Source of the DNA: Seminavis robusta
Lineage: Eukaryota; Bacillariophyta; Bacillariophyceae; Naviculales; Naviculaceae
DNA length: 64,000 nt
Assembly: GCA_903772945.1 (NCBI GenBank)
Contig: CAICTM010000334.1
Span: 1-64,000 of the forward strand
Reading direction: 5' to 3'
A program made the position numbers and the translations under genes. The notes beneath the pieces were generated by a model that saw only the letters and a list, made by a program, of their open reading frames with translations, ran no database searches and was not told where the DNA came from. Shown piece after piece: positions 12,060 to 25,900 of this stretch; position 1 is the first letter of the stretch, and the number at the start of each line of letters is the position of its first letter.

Positions 12060-13785
12060 ATGTCTTCATTTGATCCGGCAAACGGTGCCACCAGTGCTAT
12101 CACTGCTGCTATCACTGCTGCTAACAAAAAGCAACGATTGCCCCCTCCAATTGAAAAGTTGTTGGAGCAAAAAGACATTTGTACGGGCAACATCTTGCCA
12201 TTTCTGGGTGTAGGACACTATGCCTTTGTGGGAGGAGTCAAAAAACTGTTCAACCAACTCTACAAGGCTTACTGTGATTCTGTCGGTGGTCCTAGTCATA
12301 CAACCAGTGACAGAGCTGCATTCTTCAACGTCTCCTGTGCCAAATACTGGGATGTGGACAATGACAGACGCCCAACTCCCTTTCGTGACCGAATTTGCGA
12401 ATTAATTGCCAAGGTGGGAAGTGCACCTGTTGTGCAATGGGCACACGAGGAAGGATTTCAATTGATGATTGGGTATGCTCTGCTGCTGCCAGAAATGGTC
12501 ATTTGGATGTTTTGAAGTATCTTCATGAAAATGTATGCCCCTGGGACTCTCAGGTGTGTACGGCTGCTGCTGAAGGAGGGCATCTTGACATTTTGAAGTA
12601 CGCTCATCAACAAGGTTGTCCATGGGATGACTCGGCGTGCCGAGCTGCTGCCAAAAATGGTCATTTGGATGTTTCGAAGTATCTTCATGAAAATGGATGC
12701 CCCTGGAACGATGGAGTGTGTGAGGCTGCTGGTGGTGGTGGGCATCTTGACATTTTGAAGTATGCTCATCAACATGGTTGTCCATGGGATAAATATGGAT
12801 CGGCCTGCCGAGCTTCTGCCTGCAACGGCAATTTGGCTAGTCTGAAGTATGCCCATGAAAATGGGTTCCCCTGGGGCACTCAGACATGCCCTGTGGCAGC
12901 CATGACTGGCCATTTGGATGCTCTGAAGTATGCCCATGAAAATGGTGCCCTGTGGAATAAAAAGACATGCCATGATGCTGCTCCAAGTGGTCATCTGCAC
13001 ACTTTGAAGTACCTGCATGAAAATGGCTGTCCATGGGATGAAAATGTATGTAGTGCGGCTGCCGAAAGGGGTCATCTGCACATTTTGAAGTATGCTCATC
13101 AACATGGCTGTCCATGGGATGAAAATGCATGTTTTGATGCTGCCAGAAATGGCCATTTGGATGTTTTGTAGTATCTTCACGAAAATGGGTAAATGGGTGC
13201 CATCGGGCCCGTCGCGCTTGTGCTGCTGCTCCTACAGGCGGGCATCTGAACATTATGAAGTATCTACTTGAAAATGGGTACCCCTGCGATGAAGAAGTAT
13301 GCCGAGAGGCTGCCAGCCGTGGAAATTTGGAGATTCTGATGCTTTCCCATGAAAATGGGTGTCCATGGAATGAGACGGCATGCCGTGATGCTTCTCGAAA
13401 TGGCCATTTGGATGTTCTGAAATATCTACATGAAAATGGGTGCCCCTGGGACAAAGACACATGCTCTTCTGCTGCTAGCGGAGGGCATCTGGACATCTTG
13501 AAGTATGCTCATGAGCTTGGCTGTCCCTGGGATGCATACGCATGCCGTGAGGCTGCTAGGCGTGGAAAGTTGGAGATTCTAAAGTATCTACATGAGCATG
13601 GCTGTCCTTGGGATGCAGACTCAAGCTATGCTGCTCTGGGCTACCAGTGGGGACAGATGGAAATGTTAAAGTATCTGCATAGCAAGGGGTGCCCAGGTTT
13701 GGAGGAGTACTTTGATGGTGAGTTTCTTTTGGGCCAAGAATCTGATGATTCCCCCTTGGGCGAAGATTCTGATGGAGACTACTAG
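12060..13785 (+). pseudogene. Broken ankyrin-like repeat gene with 15 units of about 27 residues
   Basis: The first frame opens at the ATG at 12060 (MSSFDPANGA) and has about 120 non-repeat residues. From about 12470 to 13785 there follow about 15 units of the form (V/A)C-x-AA-x3-GHLD-x-LKY-x-HENGCPWD. Such arrays occur in protists and giant viruses and are usually scored as ankyrin repeats. Three lesions interrupt the frame. First, there is a frame change near 12458-12470, explained by one missing base in a TTTC-AATTG stretch. Second, an in-frame TAG at about 13169 stands where every other unit has AAG (LKY). Third, an 8-bp direct duplication AAATGGGT at about 13184-13200 shifts the frame again within unit 9. 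Before and after each lesion the repeat consensus is intact. Either this is a young pseudogene or the bases are assembly errors. No introns with good borders remove all three. Confidence 0.8.
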
Positions 13786-14372
13786 GATCAGTACCGATGC
13801 CAGCAACAAAAGTAACGGCACGCTAAAAACCAGAGGCACTGGTATTTCTCAATCCAACTAACTTAACTTGCTACACGTCTACCTCTTTCTCTTTCGCCTC
13901 CACTTGTACTGAGTGGGCATTCCATCGTCTGCTTTGCCTTTACTTTTCGTTTACGCCCCTTCCCGGCCACCAATTTTTCCGTGACCAAATGTGCTTCTGC
14001 CTGTTCCATGGCTATTGGAACCGTGCTTCGAATTCCGCATAGATACAAACATGTCGGGGAAAGCTAAGCAGATCAGTGTTGCGGATGTCGCTGCCTAGTA
14101 GCTACCCTTTTTGTGGAAAGGAAACCGAAGGTTCTATCCAAGGAGTCCATCGTTTCTTCGGTACAATCTCGTATTGCATAAACTACTACTTCTAGCTATT
14201 GCCTGTTACCGGTACTAGATAGTACTTGCTGCACCGACAAAAAGGTGCACCGGAACTTGTTTGCATGCAAAGTACCAACGGGCAAGCTCCTTTGAATGAT
14301 CTCCTTTTCAAAAATAAGCAAAAATGTAAAAACTTCTGTACGGTAGCACAGATTGCTTTCCAGATTGAAAAA
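13786..14372. other. Intergenic, no convincing gene
   Basis: The region lies between the 3' ends of the ankyrin-like pseudogene and the kinase gene. A 61-residue minus-strand frame at 13863-14048 is lysine/arginine-rich but has no context supporting it. An ACCGGTACTAG palindromic motif occurs near 14210. Confidence 0.4.
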
Positions 14373-17300
14373 CTAACTGATCACGCAAGTATTGTCCCTT
14401 TTGTGAAGGGAGTGGCTCAGGGCGTCCACTCCGCTGTGCCCGAACACATCAGCGCTGTCAGTAGTGCCTGCATGCGTAACTATCCACGGGTGGCTCAAAA
14501 CCTCTCGGGCACTCAACCTTCGCCTTGGATCTGGTTCCATCATTCTCTTGACCAGGTCCTTGGCCTCAGATGACACTATTATAGGTTGGGAATTAAATCA
14601 ATGTGAGCTTCCAACTTTTGCAATTGCATTTATGCCATACTCAAGATCTCTCACCATTGCGCCAATCGTTGTCCGGGAAGTCAACCCTAGCAGCCTTATT
14701 GGCAGCTACCAATTCTTCATCGGTCTCCCCATAGAATGGTTCGTACCCACAGAGCATCACGTACGTAGTGACGCCCGCTGAGAAGACATCCACCTTATTC
14801 CCGTAACCGCCGTGAAGACCAGCGGAAAAGATTTCTGGGGCCACGTACCTTTGGACACGACACAACAAAAGATATTAGCTAATGGCACTGCGACTGTCGC
14901 CAAGACACACATCACGACAACGTACCCTGGGGTGCCACACCTGCCGCGGACCAACCCATCCACGCCAACAAAGGTTGCCATTCCAAAATCTGCAACTTTA
15001 ACAACACAGGAAGCTTTCGTTTCCGATGAGTTGCTGCTGTCTGCGTTTGTCTTGCACATGAGAAGGTTGGCCGGTTTAATGTCGCGATGTGCCAACCCAG
15101 CGCGGTTCATTCCGTCCAAGACCGAGAGGATGTCTCGAAGGATGAGAGCTGCTTCTTTCTCTGGGAGAACGCCCCTTGAGGAAACGTATTGGAACAGATC
15201 CATGCCTTCGAGCAGCTCTAGCTCAAGGACTAGGTGGTCGGAAGTCTCAAAGAACCCGCGCAGACGGACAAAAGGGGGTATTTTCGAACACTTGGTTGTC
15301 ATGGTTGCTTGAACTGATGCCTCGCGAACAATGGTGTCTGCTCGTTCTTTATTCTTGACGACGCGCCGCCAAAATTCTTTCTTGTCAATTATCTTCAGGG
15401 CGCAGTCATCGCTGCCTTCCTGCTGCTGATCCATGTGTGGTCGACGTTTGGCGGAGTAAACCATTGCGTATCTACCGCGCCCAACTTCATCTGCCTCCTC
15501 ATAGTCATACAGGTCCTGGATGGAAAGACGGGCCGCTCTGTTGAGGCAAGAAATCCAGTCAGCACGTTTCTCTCTGTCCTCTTCTAGTCGTATCGTCAGC
15601 TATTCGAGCAGATTTAAGGACTGTGAGTGCCCTCTGCAAACTATCATTTCCCAAGCGAACAACAACACATTGAAGCGCTACTCACCACTCGTTTGTCGGC
15701 TTTGGCGCATGGACTGACAAAGAACTCCAACTCTAACGCGTCGAGAAAGTCTGGGTGAGCGTAGCTTGATGAGTGCTGAAGATGGGCATATCCTCTGGGT
15801 AGCCCTTGAAGGATATCTCCAGTTTGTTCGTCATATTCTAGCAGATAGTTCTGGCGCAGGATGAGGATGCAACTTGACCACCACCGTTGCTGCTGATGCT
15901 GGATTGGTTCTTGAACGACATAGCTCAAAAGCGCCTTTCCAAGAACAATACAACCAAACAACGGAGGCAATTCAGGGGGAGAAGAGAAGGAGTGCTGCGA
16001 CCCGGCAGGATCAGTTGGATTGTTGCTGACAACGTCCCCGTCTTTCTCTTCTGTAGGTTGTTGTCCTTCTGATCCATACCGTGCACCGCTGGCATTTCTG
16101 GACCTGGACAAGGAGATCGACGTAACACCCTGCAGCAATGGACAAGTGGCCAGTGCTGCTGGGCCAATGAGATAGCGCCTACCTGCCTGCCAAGTATCGA
16201 CCATTTGAAATGGCCTGAGCATTCGCATGGACTTGTGAATCGATACATTTTCATCAACAGTGGGCAATGATGAGCTCATGAAGCGATGATGGCTGCTGCC
16301 ACTGCCACTGCCCATACTTCCATTGGCACCCGAGTGGTACGATTGTTGATGTGATCCTGAATAAAATTTGTTTTGGGCTGGAGAGAAGAGAAAGAACATG
16401 AAACAGACAGCGAAGTGAGAAGGACAATAACAAAAAAAGCCAGCTAGCAACCTGACCACCATGCCATCAATAGCCATTGTCTTACGGAGAAACCCCGGAT
16501 TGTAGGTGGTGTAGTGTGGTGTATCTCCGTGACGTGTGCTAGGTTCATCGCCCAAGTAGGCAGAAGTGGAGTCCCTGGCATACAGCGAGGAGTTGTGGAA
16601 TTCTGTAAATGCTTTTTTGATTTCAGTAGTAGCCGAGCTGGGTGACATGGAATGATAGGAAGTAGAACCCGATGTGACGGGAGACTGCATCGAATGCTGC
16701 TGCTGCGGGGTGGGCAACGCTTCAGGTTGTAATGATGATGATGATGATTGTTGTTGGTAATATTGATACTGATACTGTTGATGCAGCGGTGATTGTGGTG
16801 CATAAGGTAAATGATAGGTAGAAGTAGATTGCGCGTTAGGATAAGAGTGCAAGCTGGCATGTTGTTGAGAAAGCTGAAGTTGGGTGTGTTGCATGGGAGG
16901 TATCAGATGATGCTGATGTACTTGAGGCTGTTGATACTGATGTGACTGAGCTATTGGAGGATGTCTGGGTGGAGGAACAATCGAACCAGTGCTGGTACCA
17001 GCAGAGCTAGCCCTTCTTAGCGTTTGATCCAAAACATCGAGTTTAGGTGCACTGACGATGCGTTGGGATTGTGCTCTTTTGTGCTGAGCGCTACTCGGGC
17101 TGTAGTTCTTATCCTTTCCATTCCTCATGGGCTCGTCTAGCTCATTTAAAGACTTGGTTTTTCTTCTACTTGACTTGTTGGGATCTTTTGAGCTGCTACC
17201 ACCACCAAATATCGAGTGAAAGAACTTGCCTCCACGGACGGAATGATCTGAGTTTTCATTAGCGCCGCCGTTATTTCCGTTGTTGGATTTTGACGACTGC

Positions 17301-17674
17301 TGCGTAGATTGTGGATGTGTCTTAGCATGTTGCATCGGAGCCATGAGAGGGACCTCAGGAAAGGCAGTGGTATCTTGTGGCTGGTTGGAACGCTTGGAAA
17401 GGAAGGACCGAAAGTTGTTCTCCCAGACTTTTCTGGGTGGGGTATCCAGAGGGCTGATGGGTACCTTGGTGGATCCACTCGGACTACCTGACGCTAGTGT
17501 TAGCGGAGGCGATGGAGGTCGAGGCGAAGGAGATGCCTGCCCTAAAGCAGCCATGCTCCCCATGGAGCGAGCTCTCCCAGAAGTGCCAAACTTTCTCCAC
17601 GATTTTCGAGAAGGTGACGGTAAGAGAACGCTTCCGTCGCCATTCGTATGGTTGCTGCGACTCCTATCAGTCAT
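14373..17674 (-). CDS. PH-domain serine/threonine protein kinase (CAMK-like) with long low-complexity N-terminus
   Basis: Exons on the minus strand are 17674-16486, 16377-15686, 15599-14926, 14848-14655 and 14575-14373, giving about 983 residues from the [11 protein letters not shown]. Residues 1-500 are disordered and rich in Ser, Pro, Gln and His. About residues 550-655 look like a PH domain: [19 protein letters not shown] opens it and a C-terminal helix with the invariant Trp ([11 protein letters not shown]) closes it. The kinase domain, ~665-950, has CALKII (ATP lysine), [18 protein letters not shown], and GTPGYVAPE joined across intron 3. The CAMK-type [19 protein letters not shown] and [21 protein letters not shown] follow. 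All key residues are present, so it should be active. The PH domain suggests phosphoinositide-dependent membrane recruitment (inference). Intron 1 (16378-16485) is 108 nt and lacks stops, so retention would add 36 residues, mostly hydrophobic. Confidence 0.88.
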
Positions 17675-19950
17675 GATGGTCGGCTTTGTGGTACGGGTAT
17701 GATCAGTGGATGTCACGATCGATGTGGTTCTTGTCCGTAAAGGACAGAGAGAGTGTCGGCACCAAACGGTCCAACCGAATCCTTCTTGTCCGAGAAGCTT
17801 TTGCTACCCTTGTCTTAACTGCAAGGCTAATAAGATATCTATCAATCAGTTTCCAGCAAACCTTGAAACCATGCCACACTTTGGCCAGCTTTCTCTTGTC
17901 TCTACAAGTAACCAGCAATTGGATGGGCCACAGTCCGGTTGTGATTCTGAGACTATTGTGTCGGATGCATGGATGTGTTAGTTGTTGACAATGAGGTCGG
18001 TTGTTGGTTGCCATGCATGACGGTCCACTCCTCGAAAAAGACAGTGTTCGTTGCTTCTTTCTCAAGGTAAGGCATTGGATAACACGGTCTGAACCAACCA
18101 ATCAAAACTGGGGGTGAACATGATTACAACACAGAAAAAGCTAAGGTGAGTTGATGATATAACGAAGCAATCTCCCTTCCAGCTGTCAGCCAACAGATCT
18201 CTGTAGAAATCTTATCTTGGAGCGCATGCGGAATTGAGGCATTTTGATGAGGTTTTGAGCAATTCAGAGAACAAGACTTAATTTTGATTTGGTTTGACTA
18301 TTTTGACTTTTTGGAAGATCAAAACATCAACAAATTAATTACAACAACAATGATATAATTAACAGAATAAATGAATTGACACTTTTGAGTCCTTTCGAAT
18401 TGTTAGAAACAACCAATTACAAATTTAACCGCAAAACGTCAATTTAGTATCAAAATGCCTCAAATTCTTGATACTGCCTTGTCCGAGGACACCTTCCACA
18501 ACAGAATTGGGAGCTTTCCCTTCTTCCCGAAGCAAAATGAGAACTTTTTGTCTCTTTTTGGGATCAAAGACGTGGTAAACCATGTATTCAATTTGCCGAA
18601 AGACATTACACGTACTTGAAAATAACCACGTCTGAAATGGGTCAACAACACGTGACCCGATCGATTGGAGAGGCTGGCAGAACATGCAGCAACCCAAAAC
18701 AAAGCATGGCTCCACAGTATGGCACCCAATGAACCTTCCAATGCCGCCCACACCTGCATCTTGGCACACAACCTCCCCCGCCCATTTGCTCAAACTGCTC
18801 ATAACCAACTTCACTCTGCTCCCAAAGCTCTGCTCCCACGTGCTACCAAACACTTCTCTCCACACATTTCCACCTCTGCCCCCTGGTCTCCCAGCTGATG
18901 GGCCCACCAACCACAGGCTTTATATATGACTACTGGTACCCACCTCGCCGACCACCTTCACCATGTCATACCATCCGCATCATCCAAATTTCAGTTTGCT
19001 CTGGGTGCCAGCCCACCCATGTCTTAGCTGACACCTTTGCTCCAGGCTCCCATGTGGAACCTCTTGACCCCCCCCCCGGCACTATGGCTGCATACTTTCA
19101 AGCTGGCATCACCTAGCGTGCTGTAGATTCCCTATTAGAATAGCTATTAGAACTATGACCATATTATTATTAACACATGTGCTGAGTTCTGTCCGGCAAC
19201 GCCAGGGCACAGAGTTGTGTTGTTGTGGATCGGTTTGCTTTCCTTAAAACAGCACATGGCCGTTTCCTTCGAGTGCAGGAGACTGTCCAGAAGCTTGTGC
19301 CGTTGTGGGAGGCGCCCATATAGCAGCAGCTCTATTGAAGACTGGAGAATTGAGTACTAGTACAGACATCCTTACAGCTGCCATCAACGGGGGCTCAGTC
19401 GCCCTGGACGCAGGTTCCCCTTTGGATGCCATTGGTGATTGGTGTTTCCCATGAATTTTCACTGCCACTTGACGGGCTTCAGTAAGACAAAAAGGCAATC
19501 AAATCCGCGTGCGGGTACTGTACCTGTACTGGTACCGGTCCAGGTACTTGATCGCACAGCTGATCTGAAAACCCTTCCGTGACATCAATTAGCGACTTCG
19601 CTGGTTTACCGTACGGTTAACCTTTTCAAAGTGGTACCGAAGAACTTCTTAGGGTTCTTTGACTCCTACACGAAAGCCCCGAACCGCATGTTTGTCCCGA
19701 TCACCGGGCGACAATCTTGCCTCTCGCTGAACTACTCACATTTTGCCTTCTTTTGCCTGTTGTTAGCGGGTGAGCGAGCACTTGGTGATTGGGTCTGCGA
19801 GGCCATATTTAGTTGCCGAGAGCTTGGATTGCTGTACTAAGGAGTGCTCTCTCCCGCCAAAGATTTCTGCAGCGGACGTGCAGCTGCTTTGTTGAATTTT
19901 TTGTTAGAATATTTATTAGAAAAAGAGCCGAAGAACATCGAGTGAAGGCA
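17675..19950. other. Long intergenic region, no convincing gene
   Basis: 2.3 kb lie between divergent genes. Segment 18230-18420 is strongly AT-rich. A minus-strand frame at 18425-18799 could encode about 124 residues and its last 60 residues look protein-like (VFRQIEYMVYHVFDPKKRQK), but there is no recognisable family and no supporting context. A run of ten C lies at about 19068-19077. TACTGGTACCGGTCCAGGTAC palindromic sequence lies near 19527. The 5' flank of the large coiled-coil gene is at the right end. Confidence 0.4.
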
Positions 19951-22900
19951 ATGGAGCAATCTGCCAAGCAAGAGGCAGGCACTGTGCTCCGTACCATCGG
20001 GAAATGGACCAGCACGAGTTTGTGGGGTGGAGCGTCAGCGTCAACGACAACATCTGAAAAGACAGACGCCCCTCATGATGAGGCAAGAGACGAGGCAATG
20101 CGAAGAAGTGGTGAGGGTGAGCGAGAGCCGACTGACACAAGGAATGGACCCGATGGGGAGAAAGCATTGGAATGTGATTTTGACAAGAACCCTACCGAGG
20201 TGTACCTTTCTCTCCTTAAAAAGGAATGGACCAAGGCCATCACCCGAGCACGGAGTCATCCTGACGAGGTAAAGTGCTGGGTATCTCGTGTCGAAGATAA
20301 TGGCACGCTTCGTTGGAGGCTTTTGCCCATCCATGCAGCGATGATCTTCAAAGCACCGGAAAATGTTGTAGAAGCATTGCTCAGCGCATACCCTTTGTCG
20401 GCTGAAGAGCGCGACGATCAGGGCATGTTGCCACTTCATCTTGCCTTCCGCAATGATGCAGCTGAAAAGACAGTGGTTCTTCTCTTGAATGCGTACCCTC
20501 GCTCTGTCCTCGTTAAAGACCGAAAGGGACGTACTCCCCTTGACGTGGCTCGATCTTCCAAGTCTCCTATTCGTGATATCTACTTGCAGTTGCTTACCAT
20601 GGGCACAACCGGTGAAGGTGGAGAAAGCAGCAGCGTGCAGGCCGTTGAGACTACTCAGTCGAATAATTTGGCGCTACAAGATGCCAGGTTTTTACAAGGA
20701 AAGCACCGCGAAGAGAAAGCCAAGGCTAGGGAAACGACCTTTCTCGTCGAGAACCTCAAGGAAGAACTTGCCAAGGCGGAAGGCAAATCCGAAGTATTGG
20801 CCGAACATGTCCACGAGTTGGAGGATGCTTTGACTTGCAAGAGCGACGAAAGACGCAATCTCCAAAGCAAGGTGAAACACCTGGATGCAAAGTTGAAGGA
20901 GCAGTCGTCGGCTTCTGGTCAGGTAGAAACCTCCTTGAAAGTTGAAAACAATCGCCTGCAGCGGGAGTCTGAAGAACTGAAAGGTTCTCTTGAACAAACT
21001 CAGGAGACTTTGAAAGAGGCCAACGCCCAAATTGAAGAAATGAAAAAGAGTTTTGACGACAGGCTCCAGACTTGGGTTCGACGATGCATGCGCTTGGAGG
21101 ACGACGCTAAGAAGATCCGCACGGACGTCGAGGCTGAACTCAGGGAGGAGACAGAAACTCTCAAGAACGAAACAGAGGCTCTAAAGAAGGAAAAGGCGTT
21201 GTTGGAAAGTGACTATGAGGAATTCGAAAAGAACCATGCGACGAAGGTGAACATTCAAATCGATGAGCTCGAGAGGAACTACGAAGAACGAATTGCTGAG
21301 TGGAAACAAAAGGCGGAAGAGGCGGCCAACAACAAGAACCAGCAGGCAGAATTGGAAGATTGGAAGAGCAAGGCTGCCGAGTGGAAGAGCAAGGCCACAG
21401 AGCTGCAAAGTTGGAAGAACAGGAGTGAGCTTGAACAATCCAGAGGTGGGTTGAAGCGTGCCGACGACGCTTCAGGACTTCGCAAAAGAGTTGTGGAACT
21501 GGAGGCAGAAAGAGACTCGCTTCAGAGTTCTCTTCAAGTAGCCAAGCGGCAACAGGCTGAAGCAACTCGGGAAAACAATGACCTTAAATCAAAGATTTCA
21601 CGAGAGGAGAGGAAGCGCAAGGATGCCGAATCAATGAATGAATCCCGACTTGAAGTTCTTACCCAAGAAAAGGTGGCCCTTCAGGAACAGTTGGGGATGC
21701 TAAAGGAATCTTCTGATGTTGCACCCGAAGAGCAATGCTTCCCATTCAACAGGAACAAGGAACTCCGTCTCAAGCTCTTAACACTTGAAGCTGAGGTCAA
21801 GAGTAAGGGTCAAGTTGAATCGGCACTGAAGAACGAGTGTTCCAATCTATTGGAGGAGAACGCTGCACTTCACTCATCCATGGAAGCAATTCGAGAAGAA
21901 AGAGATGGACATTACAACCAAGCTGAAAAGATTCGATTCAAGTTGGAGGATGTGCAACGAGAACTTGCTGTAGCAAAGTCAAACTTCGAGCGGGACCTGA
22001 GAGACGCTGTTGAAGAGGCCGATTGCTTGCGAATGGATACAGACACCTTGCACAAGGAGAATGAATCTCTTGAGGCCACCATTGTGGAAATGAAGTCGAG
22101 AATAACGACGTCCAACAAGCAAATGGAGGACTTGCTTCATAAGGAAACCAAGCAGAAGGACCTAAGGCTGAAGTTAATTACCCTTGAAGCCGAGAGCCAG
22201 AGCAGAGCACAGGCAGAATCTATGTTAAGGACTGAATGTGCAAATCTTCGAGAAGATAAGGTCTCGATGCAAGTCACCCTCGAAGTAACGGAGAAGCAAA
22301 ACTACGAATTGAAGCTTCAGCTGCAAGAATTGAAATCGGGCTATGAAAGGGACGTTGCTGCCCTTCAAGAATCGAAGGATTCGCTTGAAGCGCGCATAAA
22401 GCATACCGAGGCCAGGCACCATGGGGCCTGCGATCGTGCCGCTGCAATCGAGAAGACTCTGAAGGAAGCCAAGAGTTCCTTGGAGGATGAAAAGGAATCT
22501 CTTCAGCACGCCCTTGCTCTCGCAGAGGCCAAACACGAGGCGGCGACAAACTACTTGGACGAAATGGAGGCAGAGATGACGTCTGAGATGATGAAGCTTC
22601 GTGATGAGAAAGAGCGACTGAGAAATTCTTTTAACTCTTCTGAATCAAAGGCATGTGAGGTTCGTGCTCAGATGGTGGAGATGGAATCGAACTTCATGGC
22701 CGATCTTGACAGCCTTCGAAACGAAAAGGGCACTATCCAAAACGATTTGGAACAGGCACACAGGAAGGTCGCATCAGTGGAGAGGCAGAAAGAATCCCTT
22801 GAGGCTTCTCTCAAGCTTTCGCGAGAGCGCCACGAGGAGCTACAAAAGCATTGCGACGGAATTGAGTCGAACTTGAACGCTGAAGTAACTGCACTTCGGG

Positions 22901-25900
22901 AGGAAGTGCGGGGTCTCAGCGCTAGCCTTGCAAAGGCAAAAAGGGAGGTCGAAGGTCTTGAAAGGCAGAGAAAGTCTCTACAAGATGCTCTCGATTACGC
23001 GGATTCCACGCAAGACGACCTTCGGCGTCAGCTGAACGAAGTGGAAGATCTTCTTTCCAAAGAGATCAGCACCGTCCGTGCCGAAAACTCGGCTTTTGCA
23101 CACGACCTTGAGCAGTCCAGGAGAGTCAACGAAGAGTTAGAACAGGACAAAGAAGCATTGAAAGAAGCTTTAGAAGACTCAGCCAAGCGTTTGGCAGAGA
23201 TCAAGACACTACGTGATGAAATGAAAACATCTCTGGGTGCCGAAATCAGTTCTCTTCGCACTTTCAATGCTCAACTTGAAGACGCGATCCAAGAGAAGGA
23301 GGAGCGAGTCGAGTCCGTTGCCAAGGAGCTTGACGAAATTGAAGACGCGGCTAAGTCAGAAAACGCTAAGCTTTGGGAAGAAAATCAAACATTGCAAGAA
23401 TCACTTGAGCTTGCCGAAAAGTCCAACGATAGCTTGCAGACGGAATTGCGCGACTCAACAAGGGACTTTGAGAGCCAAATTACCCACATGCAAGAGGAGA
23501 AGGAGCAACTAACGGCAACATTGGATGTAGCGGACACCAAGATCAAAGAACTTTCCGAGCAGTACGATGATCTCAAGACCCAACTTACAGAGCAAATCGA
23601 GAGCCTCGAGAATCAGAGGGATGATCTGCAAGCCAACTTGGAACGAGTGCAAAACGAGAATGCCGCAGCGAGGGAAGAAATGGAAAACATGGAGGATGCC
23701 ATCAAGATGATTGAGGGTGAGTTCATCTCAGCTTCCACTCGCATTACGCAGTTGAACGAAGAGCTCGAAGATACCAGGAGCCAGTACAACGCTGCCAAAG
23801 ACGATATTGCCAGCCTTAGCGCCGCCAACGAGAACAACCAAAACGAACATCAGGCCAAGATCTCGGTACTGGAAGCTGACCTATCTTTGATGCAGCACTC
23901 CCTCGCCTCGCTTAAGGATGCACACGAACAGCTACAGGATGAGAAGCAAATCCTAATCAAGGAGAAGACCGTGCAAGCCGAGCAGCATGGTCGAGAATTG
24001 CAGAACATGGAATACCAGGTCACGGCGGCGACAAGTGAAATCGAAGCGCTCAAGGATGAACATGACAAGCGACACCAAGAGCTGACAGCGAAGATTGGAA
24101 AGCTCCTGGAAGATCTCAAGGAGAAGGCGGCGACGGAAAGGGCCTTGAAGAATGAAAACTCCCAGTTCCAAGATGAAATTAGGCAGCTCCAGACTAATCT
24201 CGAAACCTGTGAAGGCGACCTAGACTTGGCGCTGAAGAACCTCGAAGCGAAAGAAATGGAATTTGAAGTAACGATAAAGGATCTTCGATACGGGAACGAA
24301 AAGCTTTTGGACTCCCTCTGCGTTGCAGAAAACAAGCAAGTCGAGGCCTCGGACCACATTGATCACATTGAAGCCACGCTGAAGGCAGACAATGAATCGC
24401 TGTGGGAGGAAAATGAAACTTTGAAGGAAGCTTTGAGGCAAGCTGAGGTGAAGCATCGCGATGCCTTCGAAAACATCGATGACATCGAGAACACTTTGAG
24501 GTATGAAATTGCTGCCCTGACTGAGGAGAATGAAGCCGTGAAAGAACAGCTCAAAGAAGCAGAAGAGCAACAGCAGAACGCTATCGACAGCTACAACGCT
24601 CAAAGGAGTGTCATCGAGGCCGACAGAGCAGAACATCAAGTCCTACGAGAGACTTTGGAGATTTCTGAAGCCAAGGTGAAGTCGTTCGAAAGACAAATAA
24701 ATGAAGTGGAAAATGGATTGTCTGAAGAGCTCGAAAATCTTCAAAAGGAAAACGAAGAGTTGAGGGAATGCTTGGAGGAGGCAGAAAGAAAAAGAGACGC
24801 AGCTCTCAAGGCAAAAACTGAAATGGATCAACGAATTTTCGAAGCCAAGCACGGCACCGACACTGCAGCGAGTGAACTCGAAAAGGCCGAGCAGAAGTAC
24901 CAGGAGACTTTGGATACGTTGGAGCATATGCAGACCTCGCTCCAGGCAGAACTTGCGGTCGTCACGGATGAAAAGAATACTCTGGAACAAATGCTGAAGC
25001 GAACCGAGGGTATATACAAAGAGGACACTGACATGTTCAATCGTATCATCGACGACCTCAAGGCCGACAATACAAGCCTCACCGAACAGATTGATTACCT
25101 TCAGGGTTCTGTCAAGAACACAAGCCAAGATCTGGAAACGATCAAGAAACAAACCGAAGTGGTGGAAGATGAGCTCCAATCAGAATTGTTCAACATCGTC
25201 GAGGAGAAAGAAGAGATGGAATTGGCACTGAAGAATGCCAAGGAGCAACAAGAAGCAACACTGAAGCAGCAGCTGAAATCACAAAAGACGCTGATGGCCG
25301 AGAATGCATTGTTAACGAAAGAGAAGGCTACCTTGACAGAGGAGCTCCAACAGTCCAATTCAAACTACGTCGCACTTTGCAAGCAAGCAGACGAGCTGAA
25401 GGACCTTTACGAAAACCAGCTCAAGGAAATTCGTGTGAAATTGGTCAAGTACAAGCTCGACATCAAGACGAAAAAAGAACAAATTGAGTTCCTTCAAGGC
25501 ACTGTCAAAAACTCCAACGTCGACCTGGAGGAAATCAGGAAGCAGAGTGAAGAGGCGGAGGATGAACTTCAAACGGAGCTGTTCAATCTCCACGAGGAGC
25601 GCGAGGCACTCGAAAAGGCATTGAAGCAAACCAAGGAGGATCACAAAAATGCCTTCAAAAAGAGTGACGATGAACGCAAAGCTCTCAGGCTCGAAATTGA
25701 TTCGCTGAAGCAAGAGCAGGCCACTCTGAAAGAAAAGCTCGAGGTAGCTGTGGCTGGCTCCGAGGCTGGCACAGCACAGGCTGATGAGATGAAGGAGATA
25801 TACGAAGGCCAACTCAAGGATCAGAAGGCAAAGGTACTCAAGTACAAGAATGATATCAAGACAAAGAAGGAAGCTGAAGCAGCACTAAAGAAAGAGATCA

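Noticed and set aside
19813-19950. Upstream extension of the giant coiled-coil protein by 46 codons
   Set aside because: The extension begins at TTG and has no ATG. The first ATG in frame is at 19951.
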